In this document: one piece after another, positions 63,001-64,000 of the stretch | How the letters are laid out: every line of letters begins with the position of its first letter | How positions within the stretch are numbered: position 1 is the first letter of the stretch | Assembly (NCBI GenBank): GCA_023014485.1 | Contig: JAJOZX010009456.1 | Location: 62,001-126,000, forward strand | Length of the DNA stretch: 64,000 nucleotides | Source of the DNA: Bathynomus jamesi | Lineage: Eukaryota > Arthropoda > Malacostraca > Isopoda > Cirolanidae | Reading direction: 5' to 3' | Notes under the pieces: generated by a model | The model's database searches: none | What the model was told of the DNA's origin: nothing | The model's input: the letters and a program-made list of their open reading frames with translations, nothing else | Made by a program: the position numbers and the translations under genes

Positions 63001-64000
63001 CGATGTTTGCATAGTAACAGGAGTTCCATCTTTTTGAAAGAGAACAGTCTCGAGAATGCCATCTGAACGAAACGGGTTCAAGAAACTGCTGAAGCATGTC
63101 AAGATAAATTGGCCCTGTTACCGTAGCTTCTGCAAAGAAAAAAGGTCCGTAAATCTTCGATCTTCTCGTACTCAACCAGACATTAAGTTTAGGAGAATCT
63201 CTCCCCCATTCGTAGAACTCCGTTGGTTTTCCCACTAGCTCAGATACGGCAATTATGTCGATTTACCTTTCCGTATGCGTGGAATGTCGCCTCATCGCTG
63301 AATTGAATGTGGTCTAATAAGTTTTCGGTAAGAATTTTTTCAATCAATTCTATGCACATGGCTTGCTCGTCTTGGATAATCCTGTTCGTGTAACTCGTGT
63401 AGTACTTGGATATAGTAACTTATTTTTTTTTATGTTGATTTTAAAATCTTTGGAACAGCCGTTTTTGGTATGCTCAGTTTACGTGATGCTGTGCGAGTTG
63501 ACATTCTAGGATTTGTTTCAAAGGAATCTCTTACCAATTCGACATTTTCTTGAGGTACCTGGATGTCCAGATCTTGCGTCGTCATGAACAGATTGTTTTT
63601 TAATTTATTGACCAGCTCGCGAATTGCTTTGTCTGTAGGTCCTGGTTTGTGAATTCTTTCGAATTTTTCTTGAATTTGTTTCGCTTCTTCCTTTGGATAC
63701 GTAATGTTGCTACCATCACACGTTCTTGTACATCCATCATCATCTATGGCATGTAGAAAATAAAATAGAATTAGTAGTATTTCAGCAAAATATATAGGGT
63801 CTTTTGGACCACCCCGTATTATACTAATGTGACATTAAACAAAGCAAATTTAGGAGTATTTCTACTTATAAATTTCGGGTCAAATTGTAAAAATTATTTC
63901 ATTAATGTGTTAATGCCTTTATCATCATTACTATTATATAATAGGTGAAGGAAATGTTGAAGAAGGAGGTTGAGAAGGGTGACAGTGAATCGCAGAAGAA
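23771..64000 (+). CDS. Rabgap1: Rab GTPase-activating protein, RABGAP1/RABGAP1L type (gene span, 3' end beyond window)
   Basis: Nineteen exons encode about 953 residues in the window and continue past it. Exon coordinates are listed separately; every junction has GT/AG borders and matching phase. Domains in order: acidic Ser-rich N-terminus (1-140), PTB domain (about 145-290), DUF3694-like domain (about 300-470) and a Ser-rich linker with DDDEPLLSGSG. The TBC domain (about 580-800) follows, then a coiled coil from about 830. The TBC domain keeps the Arg finger (ILRDINR, residue 638) and the Gln finger (YCQG, residue 675), so GTP hydrolysis by a Rab should be possible. The family acts in Golgi/endosome traffic and mitosis. 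Whether it is orthologous to RABGAP1 or to RABGAP1L cannot be decided here; most invertebrates have one. Confidence 0.95.
24307..24484 (+). CDS. Rabgap1: Rabgap1 exon 2
   Basis: VMKEKSSSPSPTNSENDKEN onward; low-complexity, acidic/Ser linker. The acceptor TTTACAG ends at 24306, the donor GT is at 24485, and the exon leaves phase 1. Conservation is low, so support comes from splice sites and phase. Confidence 0.75.
24563..24786. mobile_element. Mariner-type MITE in intron 2
   Basis: Inverted ends GTGTCCATAAAGTCACAC (left) and GTGTGACTTTATGGACAC (right, followed by CCTGTA) pair over about 20 bases, extending to CTTCATAGGAA/TTCCTATGA. About 220 bp long with no ORF. The left terminus is slightly mutated relative to CAGGGTG, and TA lies at both sides. 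Confidence 0.8.
25341..25539 (+). CDS. Rabgap1: Rabgap1 exon 3 (start of PTB domain)
   Basis: Contains FNQVLYLGAASINAPRSENE, the PTB domain's first strand and helix, matching the family's YLG-AS-NAPRSE signature. Acceptor TTTTTAG, donor GTAAGT; enters in phase 1, leaves in phase 2. Confidence 0.93.
25968..26290. repeat. Duplicated hairpin-forming repeat with (GC/AC)n tracts
   Basis: Two copies of a roughly 110-bp block (from TGATGCAAAC to CCTTGTGG; starts near 25968 and 26149) are separated by GTGGGTTTATATATATAAGC and an alternating GC/AC tract. In each copy the start (CACAAGGAAAAAGAAAA) can pair with the end (TTTTTCCTTGTGG), a fold-back of about 27-bp arms. No coding content. Confidence 0.8.
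26426..26584. repeat. (TA)n microsatellite
   Basis: About 160 bases of near-pure TA/TATAAT repeat. It continues beyond the inserted elements at 27508-27540 and 27959-27972, so the mariner and the MITE both landed in one TA tract. Confidence 0.95.
26586..27507. mobile_element. Fold-back mariner: two 3' ends in inverted orientation
   Basis: The ends CAGGTGGGCGGAAAGTAGC and its complement at about 27489-27507 are followed inward by about 280 bases of near-identical inverted sequence. That sequence includes the transposase 3' coding end. The left arm is minus-strand and longer, carrying FMQDGAPPHFALVVREW, WPARSPDLTPCDFFLWG and the C-terminus. The right arm is plus-strand and repeats only the C-terminal part from WVKEEVYRTKPR. 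The arms meet near 27200-27225. The N-terminal half and the true 5' end are missing, so this is a rearranged, non-autonomous derivative. Confidence 0.88.
26695..27200 (-). pseudogene. Mariner-type transposase, C-terminal half, frameshifted
   Basis: Minus-strand reading gives VTVWCGMTSDQVVGPF, then FMQDGAPPHF with an Asp. One frameshift near 26930 follows, then WPARSPDLTPCDFF with the third Asp. The C-terminus ends EFLLKSVDAIPGRLQKLVEGVGAHIEF. Spacing between the two Asp is about 41 residues, again DD41D-like, but the family differs from that at 15352. Confidence 0.85.
27541..27958. mobile_element. MITE with 26-bp inverted ends, in a TA tract
   Basis: Left end GAGGGGTCCCGCGTCTTAAG and right end CTTAAGACGCGCGACCCCTC form inverted repeats that extend through GGTACCTAA/TTAAGTACC. 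The flanks are ATATAT on both sides. It is 418 bp with no transposase. The TSD cannot be fixed because the target is itself TA repeat. Confidence 0.88.
28242..28425 (+). CDS. Rabgap1: Rabgap1 exon 4 (PTB core)
   Basis: Encodes VYDATTDSEM, then IIFCAKGEAGTPESCCFAFT and CHVFRCQIPEA, the conserved centre and last helix of the PTB domain. The acceptor GATTTCAG ends at 28241. Phase 2 in and 0 out, as required by exon 3. Confidence 0.95.
28540..30127. mobile_element. Non-coding element rich in GTTAC-type motifs, hAT-like ends
   Basis: The left end AGCTGGAAAGTAACTCGG and right end AAGTAACTTTTTCAGCT are imperfect inverted repeats. Subterminal copies of GTAACTCGGTTAC-like motifs lie inside both ends (28550-28620 and 30040-30110). 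The interior has no coding motif. The layout is that of a non-autonomous hAT-type element, but I could not find a clean 8-bp duplication. It ends 44 bases before exon 5. Confidence 0.6.
30172..30315 (+). CDS. Rabgap1: Rabgap1 exon 5
   Basis: VARVLVTFVSAFHRIPPH through DISLEIKEEDGK; covers the end of the PTB helix and the start of the DUF3694-like domain. Acceptor GATAAAG (poor pyrimidine tract) ends at 30171, donor GTATCA. Phase 0 at both ends. Confidence 0.9.
31090..31092. repeat. 3-bp target-site duplication (GGT), left copy
   Basis: GGT precedes the inverted end TAGTCCAGG; the same GGT follows the right end at 36431-36433. Three bases is short, but it coincides exactly with the inverted-repeat boundary. 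Confidence 0.7.
31093..36430 (+). mobile_element. DNA transposon encoding XPG/FEN1-like nuclease and CXC tail
   Basis: The inverted terminal repeats are about 180 bp (31093-31275 and 36259-36430), roughly 90% alike, starting TAGTCCAGGCAAT. A 3-bp GGT duplication flanks them. The 5338-bp element contains one long protein-coding region (31657-36022) in three frames. It has no DDE, tyrosine recombinase or reverse transcriptase motif that I can recognise. Long TIRs, a 3-bp duplication and an XPG-like nuclease recall the Academ superfamily; that link is from memory and untested. The frameshifts make this copy inactive. Confidence 0.82.
31657..36022 (+). pseudogene. Transposon protein: Cys-rich N-terminus, XPG/FEN1-like nuclease, CXC domain
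   Basis: The start Met at 31657 leads into a Cys-rich N-terminus (ELCVICKEKL, VHVVCRKRF, CCESRCDEW). Frames change near 32650, 33520 and 34110, and a stop lies near 34288. The middle has IMQATRPRGLLCPLQIGLSVQ and GGLTRGSGFTDIQR. The last open frame (34304-36022) holds IIVFDGYSSSPTIKD (like the XPG N-region VFDG), DGDADVDIVRAA plus VIGEDTDLLILLYH (like the XPG I-region acidic cluster), and GCDSTSRIFSIGKAKAF (like the helix-3-turn-helix region). The C-terminus is a tesmin/TSO1-like Cys cluster (CSCKTKCATSRCGCKRNGMP). The nuclease likeness is my reading of motif order. Confidence 0.8.
36641..37030 (-). mobile_element. CR1-like LINE 3' fragment
   Basis: The minus strand encodes a C-terminal RT tail: RLEKVQKRATRMIPCLRHLSY, HRFSLKRRRLRGDMIEVYKI and SNRIVKFWNSLDEEV. 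It is open for about 130 codons. Only the 3' end is present, inside the mariner-like element and next to the XPG-type transposon. Confidence 0.85.
37466..37535. repeat. Hairpin in intron 5
   Basis: ATTACAAAAGTCTTGATACACTG (positions 37466-37488, two residues from perfect) pairs with CAGTGTATCCCGACTTTTGT (ending 37535) around a 24-base loop. It may be a minimal MITE. It lies about 90 bases upstream of exon 6, with no known role. Confidence 0.65.
37628..37739 (+). CDS. Rabgap1: Rabgap1 exon 6
   Basis: GNFNIVPRDKECFKLRSNVE onward, the DUF3694-like domain (family pattern CFKLR). Acceptor TTTCAG, donor GTAAGT; phase 0 in, 1 out. Confidence 0.93.
37973..38064 (+). CDS. Rabgap1: Rabgap1 exon 7
   Basis: DSEALMIERCFGLLVAHGRR and HADMNLLEM; IERCFGLL is a strongly conserved family block. 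Acceptor CCCCACAG, donor GTAAGT; phase 1 in, 0 out. Confidence 0.95.
38274..38421 (+). CDS. Rabgap1: Rabgap1 exon 8
   Basis: VSMVNSNGEKRGYVTCGLWD and ILNKETPKDMRVFMTVAIDL; the ETPKD and AxDLVI blocks match the family. Acceptor TTGCAG, donor GTGAGT; phase 0 in, 1 out. Confidence 0.95.
38922..39046 (+). CDS. Rabgap1: Rabgap1 exon 9
   Basis: GIQEPVRFIIETKVRVFPQS then LFSLKLKQ; the QEPVRF-ETKVRV block closes the DUF3694-like domain. Acceptor TTGTTAG, donor GTGGGA; phase 1 in, 0 out. Confidence 0.95.
39291..39495 (+). CDS. Rabgap1: Rabgap1 exon 10 (Ser-rich linker)
   Basis: VETSPQGDPQFVVMSVDNLG followed by a Ser/Thr/Leu-rich linker ending GAEEDTG. It corresponds to the variable region between DUF3694 and TBC. 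Acceptor TGATCAG, donor GTAGAA; phase 0 in, 1 out. Confidence 0.88.
39530..39805 (+). repeat. tRNA-derived SINE in intron 10
   Basis: Box A-like GTGGTCGAGAGCGCTGGG and box B GGTTCGAGTC lie 25 bases apart. A body and an (ATA)n-type tail follow at about 39781-39800. The segment at about 39650-39710 (AAGTTGTAGGTCC, then GTTA, CTTTG and GTTATGAAG) matches the 3' part of the 5S-derived SINE at 51827-52060. Confidence 0.78.
40345..41953 (-). pseudogene. XPG/CXC transposon protein, C-terminal half, nuclease region missing
   Basis: Reading leftward from 41953: WVERVRSLLSKQTLEAGEW, NPGQTLVMVADQPLFTLVKK and YLVLLGAMHTEMLW, the counterpart of the 33300-33520 block in the other copy. A frameshift lies near 41110. 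An 18-bp minisatellite (40735-40990) stands where the XPG-like blocks should be. The Cys cluster CHLQCKTDCKAPCKCYLQG at about 40400-40470 ends the protein. VFDG and EDTD blocks are absent, so this copy has lost the nuclease by deletion. Confidence 0.72.
40735..40990. repeat. 18-bp minisatellite, about 14 copies
   Basis: The unit CTGAAGAGCCTGTCTTAC is repeated head to tail almost without change, with one shortened unit near 40940. Being a multiple of 3 it stays open on the minus strand as a six-residue repeat (GKTGSS or VRQALQ depending on frame). It sits inside the transposon's coding region. Confidence 0.95.
42014..42022. repeat. 9-bp target-site duplication, left copy
   Basis: CCCAGTGAC here is repeated exactly at 43218-43226, at the two borders of the inverted-repeat element. 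Confidence 0.88.
42023..43217. mobile_element. Mutator-like non-autonomous element with TTCGCCG-rich ends
   Basis: Inverted repeats of over 100 bp at both ends are built from many TTCGCCGTAAACATT-type units (42040-42138 and 43110-43205). A 9-bp duplication flanks the element. Long TIRs plus 9-bp duplication is the pattern of Mutator-like elements. The inside has no ORF of note but carries a four-copy 155-bp satellite. The element splits the minus-strand transposon gene between 41953 and 43317. Confidence 0.83.
42401..43008. repeat. 155-bp tandem repeat, four copies
   Basis: Units start at AATGTTGGCTCCATTCTTCG at 42401, 42556, 42711 and 42853. The third unit lacks a 13-base AAGAAATTTATTT segment, giving a 142-base step. 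Units are near identical. The array lies in the centre of the mutator-like element. Confidence 0.95.
43317..44637 (-). pseudogene. XPG/CXC transposon protein, N-terminal half
   Basis: The Met near 44637 starts MSDFKSTPAIMDTREWSLYF. After a frameshift near 44445 come NQVVWHKSCRN, DTPCLFCDEVGNKKEL and AVYHRACLTRLFRK. These are C-x2-C and H-x3-C pairs like those of the other copy's N-terminus. A stop near 44090 splits the frame. The remainder (44087-43317) is open for 256 codons and ends at the mutator-like insertion. The function of the domain is unknown; a zinc-binding, DNA-recognition role is plausible. Confidence 0.7.
45457..45549 (-). repeat. tRNA-like SINE head (93 nt)
   Basis: Minus-strand reading has a 7-bp acceptor-like stem (GCCAGCG with CGCTGGT), box A-like GTAACTCAGTGGGT and box B GGTTCGAATCC. 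An (AAT)n-type tail begins immediately after. The arm between the boxes does not fold into a normal anticodon arm, and the tail marks it as a SINE rather than a working tRNA. Confidence 0.68.
45550..46200. other. Intron sequence, nothing identified
   Basis: AT-rich; a short (GT)n run lies near 46185. No coding motif or element end is seen. Confidence 0.5.
46205..46830 (-). mobile_element. CR1-like LINE 3' fragment
   Basis: Minus-strand 46541-46212 gives GPRLFNQLPKELRNLSGVTV DIFKK, the typical LINE C-terminal block. Upstream (to 46830) degraded RT-tail sequence is legible (LLNFNMPI, NYWEKLHELN). Truncated before the catalytic domain. Related to the copy at 2490-4990. Confidence 0.8.
46824..47282. 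mobile_element. Second fold-back mariner fragment
   Basis: The left part starts with a mariner-like end (ACGAGGTCTGATCAAAAAGT). On the minus strand it encodes the transposase C-terminal block (YSPDLAPCDFFSFPKLK near 47100). The right part, on the plus strand, encodes HHDNAPSRTALSIREFLTKH near 47210-47270. The two meet in inverted orientation; GAATGTGCTTCGTTAAGAAT at 47134 pairs with its complement near 47255. No right end is visible, and a short (TA)n follows. Family knowledge: canonical mariner with HDNA and SPDLAP motifs. Confidence 0.78.
47353..47388. repeat. Perfect hairpin
   Basis: CTAATGACATCCTCAG and CTGAGGATGTCATTAG are exact complements around a 4-base loop (TGTT). It has no T tract and is not a bacterial terminator here. 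It could be the end of a larger repeat. Confidence 0.75.
47395..47503. mobile_element. Palindromic hAT-like MITE, 109 bp
   Basis: TAGTGGTGCACCGATTAATC at the left and its complement at the right form a near-full palindrome, with GGTATCGGCACCT continuing inward. I recognise the TGGTGCACCGATTAATCGG motif as a short hAT-type repeat seen in many animals; that is from memory. No coding content. Confidence 0.8.
47520..49385 (-). mobile_element. LINE reverse transcriptase remnant (RTE-like?)
   Basis: Right to left on the minus strand: the pre-RT block VVVEALGRMKSGKAVGVDGIAVELLKKG near 49150, then the palm (48850-48404). The palm shows FMDLEKAYDRVPRKALW, FPVKVGLQQGYAMSPWLLNV and LLYADDTALVADL, the catalytic box. 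The thumb and C-terminus (48300-47737) include YECEAWVANAKE and LEMKCLRTICGMRRIDHVRN. Breaks near 48940, 48400, 48110 and 47960. No endonuclease is visible upstream of 49385, so it is 5'-truncated. The clade is unsure; motif wording suggests an RTE-type family. Confidence 0.82.
49458..49537 (+). CDS. Rabgap1: Rabgap1 exon 11
   Basis: DDDEPLLSGSGEVSKDCPEK then LELWRP; the DEPLLSGSG motif directly precedes the TBC domain in the family. Acceptor TCACTAG, donor GTTAGT; phase 1 in, 0 out. Confidence 0.93.
49820..50040 (-). repeat. tRNA-derived SINE in intron 11
   Basis: The minus strand starts with box A-like GTGGCTCGATCAGTTAGCGC and box B GGTTCGAAACC 38 bases later. A GC-rich body follows (GCGGCGGCGGCGGG). 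The long gap between boxes and the attached body mark a SINE, not a tRNA gene. It lies about 65 bases before exon 12. Confidence 0.78.
50104..50271 (+). CDS. Rabgap1: Rabgap1 exon 12 (TBC start)
   Basis: VLLKWQMTPCQSIPKTIASL, then RGIPEALRGEVWQLLA, the TBC opening motif. Acceptor CTTTAAG, donor GTAAGA; phase 0 both ends. Confidence 0.96.
50538..50726 (+). CDS. Rabgap1: Rabgap1 exon 13 (TBC catalytic fingers)
   Basis: ILRDINRTFPAHDFF carries the catalytic Arg of the IxxDxxR motif. YSVYDEEVSYCQGTSFLSA carries the catalytic Gln of YxQ. Both fingers being intact predicts real GAP activity. Acceptor CATTCAG, donor GTAAAT; phase 0 both ends. Confidence 0.97.
50810..50947 (+). repeat. 5S rRNA-derived SINE, partial
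   Basis: CACCGCCTCCCGTTAGATCA, then GCGAGGTTAAGCGACGTCGG and CAGTAGTTGGATGAA follow the order of 5S rRNA with its internal promoter. The tail GTAGATAGTTCGGAT matches the start of the tail in the copy at 51827. It is truncated at the 3' side. Confidence 0.75.
51028..51153 (+). CDS. Rabgap1: Rabgap1 exon 14
   Basis: MPEEQAFCVLVKIMFEYGLR and HLRFYQLDRLME; mid-TBC helices. Acceptor TGTCCAG, donor GTAAAT; phase 0 both ends. Confidence 0.96.
51279..51464 (+). CDS. Rabgap1: Rabgap1 exon 15
   Basis: EHVPDVWAHFQEQGVESHMF, ASQWFLTLYTAKFPLFMVFL; ASQWFLTL is the hallmark late-TBC block. Acceptor GTTACAG, donor GTATTA; phase 0 both ends. Confidence 0.96.
51820..52060 (+). repeat. 5S rRNA-derived SINE with (ATT)n tail
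   Basis: TCTACGCCGTGGCCACGTCT opens a 5S-like head. TTAGACCAGCGAAGTTAAGC and CAGTTAGATGGGTGAC match the internal promoter region and the later arm of 5S rRNA. The 3' module GTAAAGCTGTAGGTCCC, then GGTTACGAGATCTTTG, is followed by (ATT)n at 52038-52057. It lies about 70 bases before exon 16. It has diverged from true 5S and carries a foreign tail, so it is not a working rRNA gene. Confidence 0.85.
52129..52303 (+). CDS. Rabgap1: Rabgap1 exon 16
   Basis: MSKKELLGADFEGILKYFRV, LPKKYRNEETARQM and LKKYEREYLAIK; end of TBC and start of coiled coil. Acceptor TTGCCAG, donor GTGAGA; phase 0 in, 1 out. Confidence 0.96.
52423..52574 (+). CDS. Rabgap1: Rabgap1 exon 17 (coiled coil)
   Basis: EQEVLQEDPRTRLEKENQRL then RLERENDCLANEYASCKITM; heptad-rich, matching the QEDP--R-E-EN-RL family block. 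Acceptor CCATCAG, donor GTGAAT; phase 1 in, 0 out. Confidence 0.95.
52653..52656. repeat. TTAA target-site copy, left
   Basis: TTAA immediately outside CCCGTTAACTGCGC; the partner TTAA is at 61335-61338. Confidence 0.6.
54609..55217. mobile_element. Palindromic element with about 95-bp arms
   Basis: The left arm (TTTTGCTGATTTAATTCTAA, ACACCTGTTT, TGTGCTGATTT, AAAAATCACCTTAG, CACGTCAGGTTTTCG) pairs with the right arm (CGAAAACCTGATGTGATGG ... TCTTAGAATTAAATCACCAG). Mismatches are spread along the arms. The centre has no ORF. It is inserted in the unnamed family's gene. Confidence 0.72.
55828..55832. repeat. 5-bp target-site duplication (GGTGT), left copy
   Basis: GGTGT precedes the left LTR; the identical GGTGT follows the right LTR at 60730-60734. 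Confidence 0.92.
55833..56315 (-). repeat. Copia 3' LTR
   Basis: 483 bp with ends TG...CA. By eye it differs from the right-hand LTR at only two positions, near 55922 (G/A) and 56020 (A/C). Immediately inside lies a purine-rich tract on the minus strand (AAGGAGGAAGAGAAGAGG), the expected polypurine tract. Confidence 0.93.
56287..57840 (-). CDS. Copia reverse transcriptase and RNase H
   Basis: Open for 502 codons from the Met at 57795; the true frame extends upstream to about 57840. RWVVTEK, ICKARLVARGFEE and CHTLDIATAYLQGE (first catalytic Asp) come first. LKKAVYGLKDAAKAWY and CAHVDDFCYGG (the VDD catalytic pair) follow. RNase H has IYADASFGN, EAEALSVGEAIEGG and KTDSKTLMKAI. Ends VADVLTKRGVAEENIRRYV, running a few bases into the LTR. 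This is the best-preserved part of the element. Confidence 0.92.
   Translation of the reverse strand, partial: EEEIDNNNFDREERDMVKVRRDGGDPVCDDDNEVYEEVEDVGQKSVSTRWVVTEKVKAGKRICKARLVARGFEEEMEDWEKDAPTCNPETLKLCLCIINQKGWKCHTLDIATAYLQGERIQRVVYVKPPSEVESGVLWQLKKAVYGLKDAAKAWYMKVVKVVVELGGVKSKLEPNMFYWKDDQGSVSGVLCAHVDDFCYGGDDNFLKTVITKMKEKLKVGDQGRQNFKYIGVHVRQQEKRILIEQRKYIESIQEPEGKLYQGLRVLKRKELTLYRSIVGQLNWISQHILPEIAYDVSDLSRAFKEGTTQDMRKLIKIVKKAKRSRGEIVLEKLDEEKIFWEIYADASFGNVENEQTQIGYIISLADDMGRKCPIWWKSRKAKRVAKATIEAEALSVGEAIEGGIYYNQLWKEIVGGRKIEIRVKTDSKTLMKAIKSNTGVSSKRLRIDIAAIKETLESGEVTEVEWVRGLEQVADVLTKRGVAEENIRRYVGGESLKKKLKEEEKRIRVTKSLLFYR
57783..58860 (-). pseudogene. Copia integrase, frameshifted
   Basis: The zinc-binding region FGHASGERIWRL...CDICKRYKK lies at about 58850-58710. 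The core follows: VALDLGELEG (first Asp), then a frame change near 58590. ILTDNGGEFQNEKM (second Asp) and NGLCEKTVGLLKESL (Glu) complete the DDE triad. The GKTVIVKHGDSLRQVARVHI block after it resembles the usual C-terminal DNA-binding part. A frameshift near 57840 separates it from the RT. Confidence 0.88.
58884..59370 (-). pseudogene. Copia aspartic protease region, broken
   Basis: ILDTGCKSTVCGEL near 59310-59270 contains the DTG active site. A stop follows immediately. After it the frame holds IVMELDKEELKRMRAKTVTS, VFTFGKTSFPSRGIMEIPVN and DVPWLIGKETMCKMDMKV, a usual protease flank. A further break near 58880 precedes the integrase. Confidence 0.82.
59357..60214 (-). pseudogene. Copia gag with CCHC knuckle
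   Basis: Starts MSNKDSGDWRMRRGCPHFNG about 30 bases after the 5' LTR, so the Met at 60214 is well placed. The capsid-like region includes FRSWRGRVEDWL and MENYENMKYFKIKREVGETM. A Gly/Arg-rich stretch (GGGRGLNNRGGG) and one knuckle (CTICKSEWHWAYDCPK) follow. A frameshift near 59440 cuts the link to the protease. Confidence 0.88.
60247..60729 (-). repeat. Copia 5' LTR
   Basis: 483 bp, TG...CA, near-identical to 55833-56315. The primer-binding site lies directly inside (60246 downward). Confidence 0.93.
60905..60973. repeat. Short inverted repeat, MITE-like
   Basis: AGGGTTGCCAGA at the left and TCTGGCAACCCT at the right are exact complements about 43 bases apart. An inner CCACGAAGTGG palindrome lies between them. 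It sits inside the TTAA-flanked element. No TSD is certain. Confidence 0.6.
61339..62007. other. Intron 17 remainder, no gene seen
   Basis: A few short open frames exist, but none has a recognised motif or splice support. Several stretches resemble degraded repeat sequence without identifiable ends. Confidence 0.5.
62008..62112 (+). CDS. Rabgap1: Rabgap1 exon 18 (coiled coil)
   Basis: LEDKVDYLLKEEKNLEIALR and EAEEEKKRLTLEAIQ; charged heptads. Acceptor TATTCAG, donor GTTGGT; phase 0 both ends. Confidence 0.9.
62113..62770. other. Intron 18, no gene seen
   Basis: AT-rich sequence without a recognised element or motif. Confidence 0.5.
62775..63816 (-). mobile_element. Mariner-type transposon remnant, related to 15277-16493
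   Basis: The right end (TGGACCACCCCG with TA after it) looks like a mariner 5' end. The minus strand encodes RIHKPGPTDKAIRELVNKLK and RMSTRTASRKLSIPKT (helix-turn-helix part). It continues with HIQFSDEATFHAYGK (first Asp), KIYGPFFFAEATVTGPIYLD and PNRWIGRGGNRPW. The third-Asp block is deleted, and the sequence resumes at ITPEMLENVFRNAVGRFEIC. The other terminal repeat is missing near 62775. Several stops and frameshifts. Confidence 0.82.
63945..64000 (+). CDS. Rabgap1: Rabgap1 exon 19, cut by window edge
   Basis: VKEMLKKEVEKGDSESQKK; coiled-coil continuation in phase 0 after acceptor ATAATAG. The exon and the remaining C-terminus lie beyond the window. Confidence 0.85.
   Translation, partial: MKEMLKKEVEKGDSESQK

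Overview
This is a eukaryotic, AT-rich, intron-containing window, most likely from an invertebrate and probably an arthropod. It holds one host gene and is otherwise packed with transposable elements (CR1-, Jockey- and I-type LINEs, Tc1/mariner, hAT, mutator-like, Copia, and 5S- and tRNA-derived SINEs). The arthropod placement is inferred from the repeat mixture and not proven by any single marker.

Host gene: from 23771 to beyond the right edge, on the + strand, lie at least 19 exons of a RABGAP1/RABGAP1L-type Rab GTPase-activating protein. The order is acidic N-terminus, PTB domain, DUF3694-like domain, TBC domain with both catalytic fingers, then coiled coil. All 18 internal junctions have GT/AG borders and matching phase, giving about 953 codons in the window. 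The gene therefore looks functional although its introns are full of transposons.

Layout. 0-5 kb: two broken CR1-like LINEs (-) and a 56-bp-arm hairpin. 5-12.3 kb: a GC-rich I-clade-like LINE (+) with gag knuckles, endonuclease, an open reverse transcriptase and RNase H. 12.7-14.4 kb: remnant of an unnamed multi-copy protein family (-). 14.66-16.73 kb: hAT-like element with a perfect 8-bp target duplication, carrying a mariner. 16.8-20.5 kb: nearly full-length CR1 with an esterase ORF1. 20.9-22.4 kb: Jockey-like remnant. 23.8-64 kb: the Rabgap1 gene. Intron 3 holds (TA)n, a fold-back mariner and a MITE. Intron 5 holds a mariner-like element that contains a 5.3-kb transposon encoding an XPG/FEN1-like nuclease with a CXC tail. 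Intron 10 holds a second, opposite-strand relative of that transposon, itself split by a mutator-like element with a 155-bp satellite, plus SINEs, another fold-back mariner and a LINE. Intron 17 holds a TTAA-flanked element of unrecognised type, split by a Copia retrotransposon whose LTRs differ at 2 of 483 positions.

The most interesting item is the XPG-nuclease/CXC transposon pair (31093-36430 and about 39811-45132). They have long inverted repeats, a 3-bp target duplication in the first copy, and no DDE transposase that I can recognise. Their features recall the Academ superfamily as I remember it, but I could not test this. The TTAA-flanked family in intron 17 and the SINEs that share one 3' tail behind different polymerase III heads come next. 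Nearly all transposon ORFs carry frameshifts. Some could be assembly indel errors, yet the host exons are clean, which argues that most are real decay.
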